24,301 bases of DNA from the IMG/VR virus record IMGVR_UViG_3300008050_000308, positions 1 through 24,301 of that record. One strand, given 5' to 3'. This document shows positions 1 through 7,168 of the stretch, one piece after another (positions within the stretch are counted from its first letter, which is position 1; every line of letters begins with the position of its first letter). This DNA comes from a virus. The notes beneath the pieces were generated by a model. It saw nothing but the letters and a program-made list of their open reading frames with translations. It did not search any database and was not told where the DNA came from. The position numbers were made by a program, and so were the translations under genes.

Positions 1-390
1 AAGAACTCAGGAGACATGGTGAAGGCCCTCGCCGCTGGCGCCGATGCAGTAATGATCGGTTCCATGCTTTCTGGCACAGACGAAACCCCCGGCACAATTT
101 ATAGGGACAGTGACGGTCTTCAATGGAAGTCATATCGAGGCATGGCCAGCAAGGAAGCTCAAATCGAATGGCGAGGAAAGTACTCGTCTTTCGAAGGTGT
201 CGCGACCCGTGTTCCTTACCGCGGCCCCGTGAGCGCTGTTCTTGCGGACATTGAGCGAGGGATCCGTTCAGGACTCTCTTACTCCGGTGCTCGCGACATA
301 GCAGAACTTCAAGTGAAGGCAAGGTTTGTGCGCCAGACTACATCGGGGCTGTCCGAGAGCCGGACCCACATTTTAACGAGGAGTTGGTAA
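1..390 (+). CDS. IMP dehydrogenase / GMP reductase family protein, C-terminal part (5' end outside window)
   Basis: The frame is open from base 1 and ends at TAA 388-390. The visible ~129 residues match the end of the IMPDH/GMPR TIM barrel: NSGDMVKALAAGADAVMIGS (phosphate-binding region), SYRGMAS, VPYRGPV, GIRSGLSYSGA and the closing KARFV block. These enzymes interconvert IMP with XMP or GMP in purine synthesis. Between SYRGMAS and VPYRGPV there are only about 15 residues, and the Arg-Tyr flap pair typical of bacterial IMPDH is absent. The spacing (GMASKEAQ..W.GK) is closer to GMP reductase, although the usual catalytic Glu is shifted by one position. The catalytic Cys loop lies upstream and is not visible, so guaB versus guaC cannot be decided. 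The stop overlaps the next start (TAATG), which makes it part of the same operon rather than a host flank. Confidence 0.9.
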   Translation, partial: KNSGDMVKALAAGADAVMIGSMLSGTDETPGTIYRDSDGLQWKSYRGMASKEAQIEWRGKYSSFEGVATRVPYRGPVSAVLADIERGIRSGLSYSGARDIAELQVKARFVRQTTSGLSESRTHILTRSW

Positions 391-728
391 TGGACGCAGA
401 TTCAAAACTAGAGGTAGACTACGGTAAGCTAAATAAGCGAGTAGTGTTTACAGAGAATGAGCATCGACACGCTAAGTTTATCTTAAAACTTAAGCACGAT
501 GGCTTTAAACAGTCCCAGTTTTTCAGAACAGTGATCACCGCATATGTTGGCGATAACCCCTCCTTCCAGAGCTTTTTAGATGAAGTCACCCCCCAAGCAA
601 CCCGTCTTAAAAAGAAAACAAGGAAGATGCGCGATCGAGGCTCAGAACTTCTAAACGACATGGGCCTGAGCGAGAACGATGTCGAGAACATCTTCGATCT
701 GATAGAGCAGGAGCACCCAGAGCTATGA
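390..728 (+). CDS. hypothetical phage protein, 112 aa, charged and helical
   Basis: Start ATG 390 is chosen over TTG 384 because GAGGAG at 378-383 lies 6 nt upstream of the ATG, and the ATG shares a base with the preceding stop. The middle (residues ~16-60) reads as a helix-rich segment, LNKRVVFTENEHRHAKF followed by KQSQFFRTVITAYVG, loosely like a ribbon-helix-helix regulator. It is followed by a basic stretch (TRLKKKTRKMRDRG) and an acidic C-terminal helix (SENDVENIFDLIEQEHPEL). It overlaps the next gene by ATGA at 725-728, so the two are probably translationally coupled. I recognise no named family. The pairing with the small sigma-like protein downstream hints at a role in transcription, but that is inference only. 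Confidence 0.8.
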   Translation: MDADSKLEVDYGKLNKRVVFTENEHRHAKFILKLKHDGFKQSQFFRTVITAYVGDNPSFQSFLDEVTPQATRLKKKTRKMRDRGSELLNDMGLSENDVENIFDLIEQEHPEL

Positions 729-997
729 CACAAAATAACGATGGGCTCACAAAGTGCGCTCGACATTGCCAGAAGCATAACATCATGTGTCCTATTAAAG
801 ATTGTGATATGTGGATTGACTATAAAGGAGACCATAATTGTACGTACATAGCTATATACAATAACGATCAGAACCCGATGACGCTAAGGCAGATCGCTGA
901 GCGGCTTCACGTCTCTTTCGCGAGAGTAAAGCAGATTGAGACAAAGGCGTTTTCTAAGTTAAAAAAGCACTTACTTGATATGGGCGTCGATTTTTAG
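725..997 (+). CDS. small sigma-70 region-4-like protein with Cys-rich N-terminus
   Basis: This 90-residue protein has two visible parts. Residues ~51-83 (PMTLRQIAERLHVSFARVKQ followed by IETKAFSKLKKHL) match the helix-turn-helix of sigma factor region 4.2, which contacts the -35 element; the R-V-K-Q-I-E-x-K-A-x-x-K-L core is diagnostic. Residues 11-39 hold Cys11, Cys15, Cys22, Cys27 and Cys39 plus His14, His18 and His37, a likely zinc-binding module. There is no region 2, so it cannot be a complete sigma factor. It may act as a phage transcription regulator or an RNA polymerase appropriator. It starts at ATG 725, overlapping the upstream stop by four bases. Its length and layout are typical of a family in marine myophages (recollection, not searched). 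Confidence 0.85.
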   Translation: MTQNNDGLTKCARHCQKHNIMCPIKDCDMWIDYKGDHNCTYIAIYNNDQNPMTLRQIAERLHVSFARVKQIETKAFSKLKKHLLDMGVDF

Positions 998-1056
998 GCT
1001 TATTTGAAATGGAAGCACTATTTATTTGTGAGTTGAGATTTTAAGGAGATACTATA

Positions 1057-1725
1057 ATGGCTCGTAAGACTTTGTTAACAGAAAACGAACTTCGCCGCTT
1101 TATGACACTAGCTAACATGCGCCCCGTCGGGGATCGCAGGCTCCAGGAGATGGGAGAGTTTTCCGTCGAAGAGGAGATGGCAGGTGACGAAGAGGTCGAG
1201 GATCTAGAGGCCGCCTTTGGTGGTGATGAGTTGCCGGGAGAGCCCGATGACGCTCTGGCGCTCGATGCCGAGGAGGCTCCCGAGGAGCTTCCCATGGATG
1301 ATATGGCACTTGATGCCGATGCTGGCGCTGAGCCGGCCCTTGAGGAGAAGTTTACTGAGTTCATGACTCAGGTTGCTGCGGTAGCACAGGAAGTTCTCGG
1401 TATTGACGTCGCTGTTGAAGGCGACGAAGAGGCGGGTGAGTTGGATATGGCCCCCGAAGAGGATGAACTAGCTGTCGTAGACGACGTCGAAATGTCCGAG
1501 CCTACTGGCGAAGAGGGAGGTGAACTCGAAATGGACGCTGACGTCGAGGTAGAAGAAGAAGATCCCCCCGGTATGGGTGGGCTGCGCTACGAGGCTAATG
1601 CCAATGACGATGAGCTTGTTGCTGAGGTCGCCCGCCGTGTTGCGGCCCGCCTTCAGAAGGGAACACGTCAGGCAGAGGTTGTCGATCAGCTTGCTGAGCG
1701 CATCATGAAAAGATTAACAAAGTAG
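1057..1725 (+). CDS. very acidic 222-aa protein, candidate scaffold/core component
   Basis: The start is ATG 1057 with AAGGAG at 1042-1047. The N-terminus is basic and compact (MARKTLLTENELRRFMTLAN, then MRPVGDRRLQEMG). Residues ~35-175 are strikingly acidic and low in complexity, rich in Glu, Asp, Ala and Gly. The C-terminus (~180-222) turns into an amphipathic, basic helix (DDELVAEVARRVAARLQKG, then QLAERIMKRLTK). Acidic, coiled proteins flanked by short basic ends are typical of phage head scaffolds or core proteins, and a ClpP-like protease lies two genes downstream, which would fit head assembly. No named family is assigned. GC-rich acidic codons give strong antisense open frames here, which are shadows. 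A terminator follows at 1757-1788. Confidence 0.85.
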   Translation: MARKTLLTENELRRFMTLANMRPVGDRRLQEMGEFSVEEEMAGDEEVEDLEAAFGGDELPGEPDDALALDAEEAPEELPMDDMALDADAGAEPALEEKFTEFMTQVAAVAQEVLGIDVAVEGDEEAGELDMAPEEDELAVVDDVEMSEPTGEEGGELEMDADVEVEEEDPPGMGGLRYEANANDDELVAEVARRVAARLQKGTRQAEVVDQLAERIMKRLTK

Positions 1726-1754
1726 TTGACAAAGTAAAACGAGAGTGTTAATAT
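1726..1754 (+). promoter_or_regulatory. sigma-70 promoter TTGACA-17-TAATAT
   Basis: TTGACA 1726-1731 begins one base after the stop of the acidic protein gene; TAATAT is at 1749-1754 with a 17-bp spacer. The predicted start site near 1761 serves the genes from 1798 (membrane protein, ClpP-like protease, 566-aa protein). It overlaps the terminator hairpin. Confidence 0.75.
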
Positions 1755-1756
1755 AT

Positions 1757-1788
1757 AACCACTGGCAATCGCCGGTGGTTATTTTTTT
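1757..1788 (+). terminator. rho-independent terminator
   Basis: AACCACTGGC (1757-1766), loop AATC, GCCGGTGGTT (1771-1780) form a 10-bp stem with one T-G wobble, followed by ATTTTTTT. It ends the transcript of the acidic protein gene. Its left arm begins right behind the -10 box of the next promoter. Confidence 0.88.
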
Positions 1789-1797
1789 AGGGATACT

Positions 1798-2214
1798 ATG
1801 CAAGCTTTAATGATGTTTCTGGTATTTGTGCTGGGATACCTCACATGCAGAGTCGCTCATTATTTGTTAGCCGGCCGCCAAGTTACTGCAATGTTGGGGA
1901 TTGGACACCTCTACAGTCTATATCTTTTAACTCGCGCCCTAGAGTCCTATGAGCATTCACGCCAGCTTTTCCTAAAGGATCTTAAAAAGGGCGACATGTC
2001 TCAGGAAAACGTTTCCATTTATGAGCGCCATCTAGAAGAAGAAATCGAAAGATTTAAGACAAAGTCAATTCACTCATTGTTGGGGTCGCAACCTGAGATG
2101 TTTCATCATATGGCGCCCTATAAAGATTGGAAATCGGGAATGCTGTTTCTGGAGGAGAATAAGGGACTAATTACTACTGGCTATTTAAACCCGGAGGTCA
2201 GTGACGATGATTAA
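1798..2214 (+). CDS. hypothetical membrane-anchored protein, 138 aa
   Basis: ATG 1798 follows AGGGA (1789-1793). Residues 2-17 (QALMMFLVFVLGYLTC) form one N-terminal hydrophobic segment, with a second weaker one around residues 29-43 (VTAMLGIGHLYSLYL). The rest is soluble and helical: a charged coiled segment of ~50-90 with many Glu and Lys (RHLEEEIERFKTKS), then a C-terminal domain ending in acidic residues (PEVSDDD). The likely topology is a short anchor with a cytoplasmic domain. It is the first gene behind the 1726 promoter and overlaps the ClpP-like gene by 8 nt. No family is recognised. Confidence 0.8.
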   Translation: MQALMMFLVFVLGYLTCRVAHYLLAGRQVTAMLGIGHLYSLYLLTRALESYEHSRQLFLKDLKKGDMSQENVSIYERHLEEEIERFKTKSIHSLLGSQPEMFHHMAPYKDWKSGMLFLEENKGLITTGYLNPEVSDDD

Positions 2215-2845
2215 GAAGATTAAGAAGATTATCACAAGAGAAGATGATAATGCCCAGGCAGAAGCACAAGCAGAAGCCATAGCGGCGATGTTGTTGCAGC
2301 AGAAGAAGGAACCAGATCTAAGAGTTATTGGGCTTTTCGCTGAGGTTGAGGCTGAGAAGATCGCTGAAATCTGCCACGCGATGCTTTACTTGAATGAAGT
2401 AAACGCACTAGAGCCGATTGTTGAGCGCCGCCGCCCAATCATGTTTTACCTCTCCACGTATGGGGGGAATGCCGACGATATGTTCGCGCTATATGATCTT
2501 ATGCGGGTCATTCGCACCGAAACCCCAATCCAGACGGTTGGCCTTGGAAAGGTCATGTCCGCCGGCGTGTTATTGCTCGCGGCCGGAAGCAAGGGTCATC
2601 GCTACGTTGGAAAGAATTGCCGCGTCATGATCCACGCTGTAATGGGCGGAAACGCAGGTAGTCTCCACACCATGATAAACGAAATGGGAGCAATGGAAAG
2701 ATTGCAGGAATCATACAGTCGTTGCTTGGTTGAAGAGACAGATCTTACCACCACCAAGCTGAAAGAGCTATTAGAAAGTAAAGTTAACACCTATTTAACA
2801 GCAGAAGAAGCGGTTGAATACGGAATCGCAGACCACATAATTTAA
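2207..2845 (+). CDS. ClpP-like serine protease (S14 fold) with Asn at the catalytic Asp position
   Basis: The 212-aa protein follows the ClpP fold: MFYLSTYGGNADDMFALYDL (strand plus oxyanion Gly pair), GKVMSAGVLLLAAG with the nucleophile Ser118, MIHAV with His143, and a C-terminal TAEEAVEYGIADHI like ClpP's SAPEAVEYGLVD. The residue aligned with the third member of the triad (Asp171 of E. coli ClpP) is Asn194 (KVNTYLTAEEA), so activity may be altered. The start ATG 2207 is preferred over GTG 2201 because GGAGGT at 2193-2198 sits 8 nt upstream of the ATG. The first ~35 residues are charged and helical, and may be a propeptide or docking segment. Its neighbourhood fits a head-maturation protease, but a Clp decoy or partner subunit is also possible. 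Confidence 0.9.
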   Translation: MIKKIKKIITREDDNAQAEAQAEAIAAMLLQQKKEPDLRVIGLFAEVEAEKIAEICHAMLYLNEVNALEPIVERRRPIMFYLSTYGGNADDMFALYDLMRVIRTETPIQTVGLGKVMSAGVLLLAAGSKGHRYVGKNCRVMIHAVMGGNAGSLHTMINEMGAMERLQESYSRCLVEETDLTTTKLKELLESKVNTYLTAEEAVEYGIADHII

Positions 2846-2856
2846 AAGGAACCCCC

Positions 2857-4557
2857 ATGCCAGATCTACAGAAGATTTTAAACGAGGAATACGAGAAGAA
2901 GAACGAGGAGTGGCCACTGCTTACTCCCGAGTTCCTAATAAGGATGATCGAGGAAGCTATTGAGGATCCCCGAACCCTACTGAATGAAGGGACAGCAGGC
3001 CAGCCATCTGTTCGAACCTACCATGTATCAGAAATCCCGATGATTCCTATTTCGGAGTTGGGGTGGGCAAACGCAGATGACGATGCTAAGTCCGACGATC
3101 CAAATGTTCCGCCTTCACAGCGAGCAGCTTTGGAGCAATATTTGCGTAATATTCCTGGTACTGGATTTGATGATAAGCTAAATGCGGTATCGAACATCAT
3201 GCAAGAAGGAATTGGCTCTATTCCTAAAGAGAATCCTCGCGAGTTTATTCAGCAAGCTATGGCGTTTTTGGTTTTCTATAAGACTCTTACAATGGCAATT
3301 ACCAACTTTAATGCTTCCGCTGCCGGTTTTAACTTCGAAGCATTTCTAGCTGCCCTCATGGAAGGCAAGCAGATTCCGGCCTCCGGCGCTAACACGATTG
3401 CTGATATTACAGCCATGGTTGATGGTGAGAGAACCCCCATCAGCCTCAAGCTGTATGCTGAAGCTGGTTTGGAAGTCGGGGGCAGCTACTATGATCTGAG
3501 CAACGACCTGATAGAGCCGAACTCTGCATGGGAAAGTTGGGTGAAGTCTAATCCTCAGTTTGACGGCGGCGCCATGCGTTATATTGCTTGCACTAAAGAA
3601 TTATCTGGAGAAGGAGTGGAGCAAGAAGGGTACATTAACTTTTTCGAGTTTGATATTACAAGAGCAAATCTATTTGACGTTCTTTCAAAGACAACAAAGG
3701 GTCGCTCTTGTATTATGTCCAATCGGGCGTTCATGAACGCACTTACTCGCTATATGGAGACAGGAGAGTCCTCAGAGGCGCTTCAGTGGGCCGCCAACAT
3801 TCCCACGCGAAGTGACACTAGTGATTCAGCAGAAATGTCTAGTCTATGGTCAGATTACTTGGACAACACTGAACTTTCTGGCTTAAAAGAATTGGAGCTT
3901 ACCGATGAGGATATAGTCAACATCAAAGACGCTGTTCTTCGTAGTTACATTGATACGATTGAAAAAACTCAGTCTGCCAATGATTTGGCTAAACCCGCGG
4001 GTAATCTAAAGGTGGCCATCCTATCTGTTATTAATCCTGAGATTAGTGCTCGTGCTCGTCACCCCGATGCCCAGAAGGCCAACGTAGTAAGAGATCAGAT
4101 AGATTCTATCTTTAAGCAGTTTAAGAAAGAGGTGCTGCGCAAGCGCGATGCTCGTGCTATTTTCCTTGCCAATGTAGATGAGTGGGTGACTGGCGAAGAG
4201 GCCGCCGTATGGTATGGAGCGTTGACCCCCGAATTAAAAGCGCTCGCCATTAAAAACACGAGAGGCTATTTGGGCAACTTCCATTGGGTTATCCCTCGTC
4301 AGGCCACCAAGGCTCTTGGTGGCGGTGCGCCATTTGCTCGACTTCAAATTGGTGCGAAATATGTGGTCCAGATCCTTGAATCTGCCCGCGGCCAATTAAT
4401 GGATGAGGTGTTCTCTATCTTTGACCAGATGTCAAAAATGTCGGCAAAACTTAATTCTTTCTTTGCCCATGGGCTTGAACGACCGGAAGAGGCCAAAGCC
4501 GGCGCCGAAGCGGGTGAGACCGCGGCAGAAAAAGCCCGAAAGGTTGCCGGCCTCTAA
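2857..4557 (+). CDS. large hypothetical protein, 566 aa, possible nuclease-like motif
   Basis: ATG 2857 follows AAGGA (2847-2851). Residues ~155-215 contain FNFEAFLAALMEG, then SGANTIADITAM, then TPISLKLYAE and GGSYYDL. The order E161, D183, S-L-K198 resembles the acidic-acidic-x-Lys core of PD-(D/E)XK nuclease folds such as DNA-acting phage or restriction enzymes; this is suggestive, not proven. The central and C-terminal parts are helical, with a conserved-looking SARGQLMDEVFSIFDQMSKM segment before a low-complexity Ala/Glu tail. It could equally be a structural (virion) protein, since it sits between a ClpP-like protease and GroEL. The last gene of its transcript, it is followed by the groEL promoter. 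Confidence 0.85.
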   Translation: MPDLQKILNEEYEKKNEEWPLLTPEFLIRMIEEAIEDPRTLLNEGTAGQPSVRTYHVSEIPMIPISELGWANADDDAKSDDPNVPPSQRAALEQYLRNIPGTGFDDKLNAVSNIMQEGIGSIPKENPREFIQQAMAFLVFYKTLTMAITNFNASAAGFNFEAFLAALMEGKQIPASGANTIADITAMVDGERTPISLKLYAEAGLEVGGSYYDLSNDLIEPNSAWESWVKSNPQFDGGAMRYIACTKELSGEGVEQEGYINFFEFDITRANLFDVLSKTTKGRSCIMSNRAFMNALTRYMETGESSEALQWAANIPTRSDTSDSAEMSSLWSDYLDNTELSGLKELELTDEDIVNIKDAVLRSYIDTIEKTQSANDLAKPAGNLKVAILSVINPEISARARHPDAQKANVVRDQIDSIFKQFKKEVLRKRDARAIFLANVDEWVTGEEAAVWYGALTPELKALAIKNTRGYLGNFHWVIPRQATKALGGGAPFARLQIGAKYVVQILESARGQLMDEVFSIFDQMSKMSAKLNSFFAHGLERPEEAKAGAEAGETAAEKARKVAGL

Positions 4558-4574
4558 GAGAACAAAAATAATAC

Positions 4575-4603
4575 TTGACATTCATACAATAAGCGACTAT
4601 AAT
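4575..4603 (+). promoter_or_regulatory. consensus sigma-70 promoter upstream of groEL
   Basis: TTGACA (4575-4580), 17-bp spacer, TATAAT (4598-4603): both hexamers are perfect. The start site is expected near 4610, giving a 17-nt leader with GAGG at 4617-4620 before ATG 4627. This suggests strong expression by unmodified host RNA polymerase. Confidence 0.85.
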
Positions 4604-4626
4604 AACAATATAACTGTGAGGTTTTA

Positions 4627-6210
4627 ATGAGCAGAGCGTATGATGATAATCAAACTCTACAACAGAAGATTATCCACGGAGCCGATGTCTTAGCTGACAA
4701 TGTGGCTTCAACCCTAGGTCCGAGAGGCCGCAATGTTCTTTTACAAGAAAAGAACCAGCCGCCCTTTATTACGAAGGACGGCGTGACAGTCGCAGCATTT
4801 GTGGCTATGGACGATCCGTTCGAAAATGCCGGCGCCCAGATTCTGCGCCAAGCGGCGACAGAGACGAATAGCACCGCCGGCGATGGCACAACCACGTCTA
4901 TTGTATTAGCCCGCGCGATTCTCCGCGAATCCCAGAGGATCATTGTTTCAGGCGTGTCCCCTATTGAGCTTCAGAGAGGCATCGATACGGCAGTCCGAGA
5001 GGTTAAGTCCAATCTCAGCAGGATGTCTACACCGGTGATGAGCACCGAAGATATCGAGCACATCGCCACTATTTCAGCCAATAACGACAAGAGCATTGGT
5101 CACCTTATCGCGCTAGCGGTAGACCGTGTGGGTCAGGATGGCTCTATTACTATTGAGGAGTCTAGATCTCATGACACAACTTTGGATGTTACCGAGGGCT
5201 TTAAGCTTAATTCGGGCTATTGCGCCGGCGCCTTTATCACAGACGAGCGTAGAGCTTTTATGCATCACGACGATCCTCTATTCTTAGTTACAGACCACAA
5301 GATTAGCAACGTGGAACAGATTCTTCCCGTTCTTGAAATGGTTGCGCGAGAGTCGCGTCCTCTCGTTATTGTCGCTGAGGAGATCGAAGGACAGGCGCTA
5401 GCTGCCATGATCATGAACGCAATGCGCGGTAGTCTAAAGATTGCAGGCATCAAAGCCCCCGCTTATGGCGAGGAGCGACGAGAGACATTATCAGATTTGG
5501 CGCTATCTATCGGTGCGACATTCGTGACGCGCGAAAGCGGCAGCAAGCTTAAAGACACGCGCCTGAGTGATTTGGGCTCAGCCAAGTTTGTGGAAAGCTC
5601 CAAGTACAGCACCACGGTAGTCGGCGGCGCCTGTGACTTTGAAGCGGTCGAGAATACAATCTCAGCCCTTAAAGCACAGATAGAGCAGACCGATGACCTA
5701 AAGGCTTGTGAACGCCTTCAGGATCGGATTGTGAGGCTCTCATCGGGTGTTGCCGTCATTCATGTCGGCGGCTCAACAGAGGTGGAGATGACCGAGCGCA
5801 AGCATCGTATCGAGGATGCTCTCGAAGCAGTGCGCTCGGCCCAGGAGCAGGGCGTCGTCCCTGGAGGCGGTACAGCCCTCCTTCGCGCCTGTCGTTCGCT
5901 GTCTGTTCCGAATGATGGACTTGACACAAACGATGATCAGGCGCTGGGTGCAACCGTTGTTCAACGTGCTTGCGAGGCGCCTTTGCGTCAGATGGCTGCC
6001 AATGCCGGCATTTCGGCTGATATTGCTACCGCCAATGTCATGGCAGCCGATGACAACATGGGAGTCGATTTTCGAACTGGGGAGCTAATTAACATGCTCG
6101 ACGCCGGGATCATTGATCCGGTAAAGGTCACGTTGACGGCGCTCCAGAATGCAGCTAGCTGCGCAGGAACGCTGATCACCACTAACTACGGAATCATCCA
6201 AACAGACTAA
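4627..6210 (+). CDS. groL: phage GroEL-type chaperonin, 527 aa
   Basis: Collinear over its whole length with bacterial GroEL (548 aa in E. coli). Visible elements are STLGPRGRNV, ITKDGVTVA (Asp51), AGDGTTTSIVLA (Asp86, nucleotide-binding), the apical region EEIEGQALAAMIMNAMRG with hydrophobic substrate/GroES-binding positions, KAPAYGEERRETLSDLA, and the ATPase Asp397 in IEDALEAV followed by VPGGGTALL. It ends NYGIIQTD without the Gly-Gly-Met tail found in host GroEL. No groES-like gene is visible nearby, so it presumably uses host GroES, works without one, or pairs with a co-chaperonin encoded elsewhere. It has its own consensus promoter. Its probable role is folding of abundant virion or replication proteins. 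The sequence is clearly divergent from typical host copies (RESGSKLKDTRLSDLG region), as expected for a phage lineage. Confidence 0.98.
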   Translation: MSRAYDDNQTLQQKIIHGADVLADNVASTLGPRGRNVLLQEKNQPPFITKDGVTVAAFVAMDDPFENAGAQILRQAATETNSTAGDGTTTSIVLARAILRESQRIIVSGVSPIELQRGIDTAVREVKSNLSRMSTPVMSTEDIEHIATISANNDKSIGHLIALAVDRVGQDGSITIEESRSHDTTLDVTEGFKLNSGYCAGAFITDERRAFMHHDDPLFLVTDHKISNVEQILPVLEMVARESRPLVIVAEEIEGQALAAMIMNAMRGSLKIAGIKAPAYGEERRETLSDLALSIGATFVTRESGSKLKDTRLSDLGSAKFVESSKYSTTVVGGACDFEAVENTISALKAQIEQTDDLKACERLQDRIVRLSSGVAVIHVGGSTEVEMTERKHRIEDALEAVRSAQEQGVVPGGGTALLRACRSLSVPNDGLDTNDDQALGATVVQRACEAPLRQMAANAGISADIATANVMAADDNMGVDFRTGELINMLDAGIIDPVKVTLTALQNAASCAGTLITTNYGIIQTD

Positions 6211-6212
6211 CT

Positions 6213-6479
6213 ATGACGCCCATCTTTAAAACTGGAGATCTGTTACATATTCCGCAAGCTACGCGCTTGTGGCGGACCACCGGCGGTGATGTTAAGTTCT
6301 GGCGGTCTGATAGGCCTAAAACTGGCTTATATATTTCGCCCCATGACTCTGAGTCGTCTTGCCAGGATCCCGGACTTGATCGACGTATGGTCTACGTCGA
6401 CGGTCATTATTGGTACATCAGAGCTAGAGATATTTTTATTTACACCACAGACAAGCAGGAGAGTGCAAATGTTGGTTAG
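6213..6479 (+). CDS. hypothetical small protein, 88 aa, K-x-G-D-L type N-terminus
   Basis: ATG 6213 lies two bases after the groEL stop, so the gene is probably co-transcribed with it. The start MTPIFKTGDLLHIPQ resembles the K-V-G-D-L-V motif of the small-protein family that dominates the right end of the window. The remainder is rich in aromatic and basic residues (LWRTTGGDVKFWR, VYVDGHYWYIRARDIFIYT), consistent with a small beta-barrel (SH3-like). Its stop overlaps the next start region by 11 nt. Function unknown. Confidence 0.7.
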   Translation: MTPIFKTGDLLHIPQATRLWRTTGGDVKFWRSDRPKTGLYISPHDSESSCQDPGLDRRMVYVDGHYWYIRARDIFIYTTDKQESANVG

Positions 6480-6762
6480 ACTGACAGAAGTGTGTAGTAG
6501 TGGCGCTGTTACAGCGCACCCACAATATACCTTGAGGGAGATTTTTATCAATCCTTCGCAAGTAATAATGATTAGAGAAGATTTTCGCCTTCGTGAAGTA
6601 AACCAAAACGGGCTTCTTAAGGAAGGCTTAAACGAAGAACACAGATTTTCTAAGTTGACAATTAATCGAGGACAGTCAGGCTCCGAGGTTGTTGTTGTCG
6701 GCGCACCGTCGGCCATTGAAGAGCTTATTCATCGCGATGGTCCTGGGCTACTGAGGGGATAA
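6469..6762 (+). CDS. hypothetical 97-aa protein, FlbD-like layout
   Basis: Start ATG 6469 with GGAGAG at 6458-6463 upstream. The layout MLVRLTEV.., IFINPSQVIMIRED.., SKLTINRGQSGSEVVVVGAP, AIEELI is that of a small three-strand plus helix protein similar to FlbD (VTRLNG..F.VNPD.IE.IE..P.T...L..G....V..S..E). It has a longer loop (RLREVNQNGLLKEGLNEEHR) in the middle. FlbD proteins are flagellar regulators, but the phage versions have no known role. Overlaps the preceding gene by 11 nt. The family assignment is weak; the coding call is solid. Confidence 0.75.
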   Translation: MLVRLTEVCSSGAVTAHPQYTLREIFINPSQVIMIREDFRLREVNQNGLLKEGLNEEHRFSKLTINRGQSGSEVVVVGAPSAIEELIHRDGPGLLRG

Positions 6763-6763
6763 A

Positions 6764-7168
6764 ATGTCTAATAAGCGAGTATCGTTAACATATACAGTTG
6801 ATCTTGAAGATCTTGAATTTGAAGTTGGGCGCCTATCAACCCGCGCCGCCGAAGCCCTTCAGAATTGTACAACGGAAGCAACCACTGCTTTAGCTGGGTC
6901 TAAGCTTCTAACTTTTGAATGCGCTACTGGCATCGATGAGACAAGAAGAAGGCTAGCCAAGATCGATTGTATGTTGGCAGACGTCGGGAATATCATCGGC
7001 CACTATCTGTCGTATCAAGCCTCCGAACTTACAGAAACTCCAACATCGCCATCTCATACCGGCACGATGGGGGAGCTTTCTGAGAAACTAAACACTTTTA
7101 AGGAACTGATAGCTCAAAATGGTCTCCCCACTGAAGAACAAGATACATCCCCACCGAGTGATCACTGA
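6764..7168 (+). CDS. hypothetical 134-aa helical protein
   Basis: ATG 6764 follows a TAA at 6760-6762 and an upstream GGGG tract (6755-6759). Residues 5-80 start with a strand (RVSLTYTVDLEDLEFEVGRL) and continue as an amphipathic helix pair (STRAAEALQNCTTEATTALA; IDETRRRLAKIDCMLADVGN), likely a coiled-coil hairpin. The last 45 residues are polar with a Ser/Thr/Pro linker and one more helix. The 3' end overlaps the next gene by 50 nt, which is unusually long for this genome. No known function. Confidence 0.75.
   Translation: MSNKRVSLTYTVDLEDLEFEVGRLSTRAAEALQNCTTEATTALAGSKLLTFECATGIDETRRRLAKIDCMLADVGNIIGHYLSYQASELTETPTSPSHTGTMGELSEKLNTFKELIAQNGLPTEEQDTSPPSDH

Noticed and set aside
419-835. 138-aa minus-strand frame
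   Set aside because: Spans two well-supported + strand genes with start sites and a known motif; no signal of its own.
1041-1364. 107-aa minus-strand frame rich in Ser and Ala
   Set aside because: Antisense to the acidic low-complexity gene; Glu/Asp/Ala codons reversed give Ser/Ala runs.
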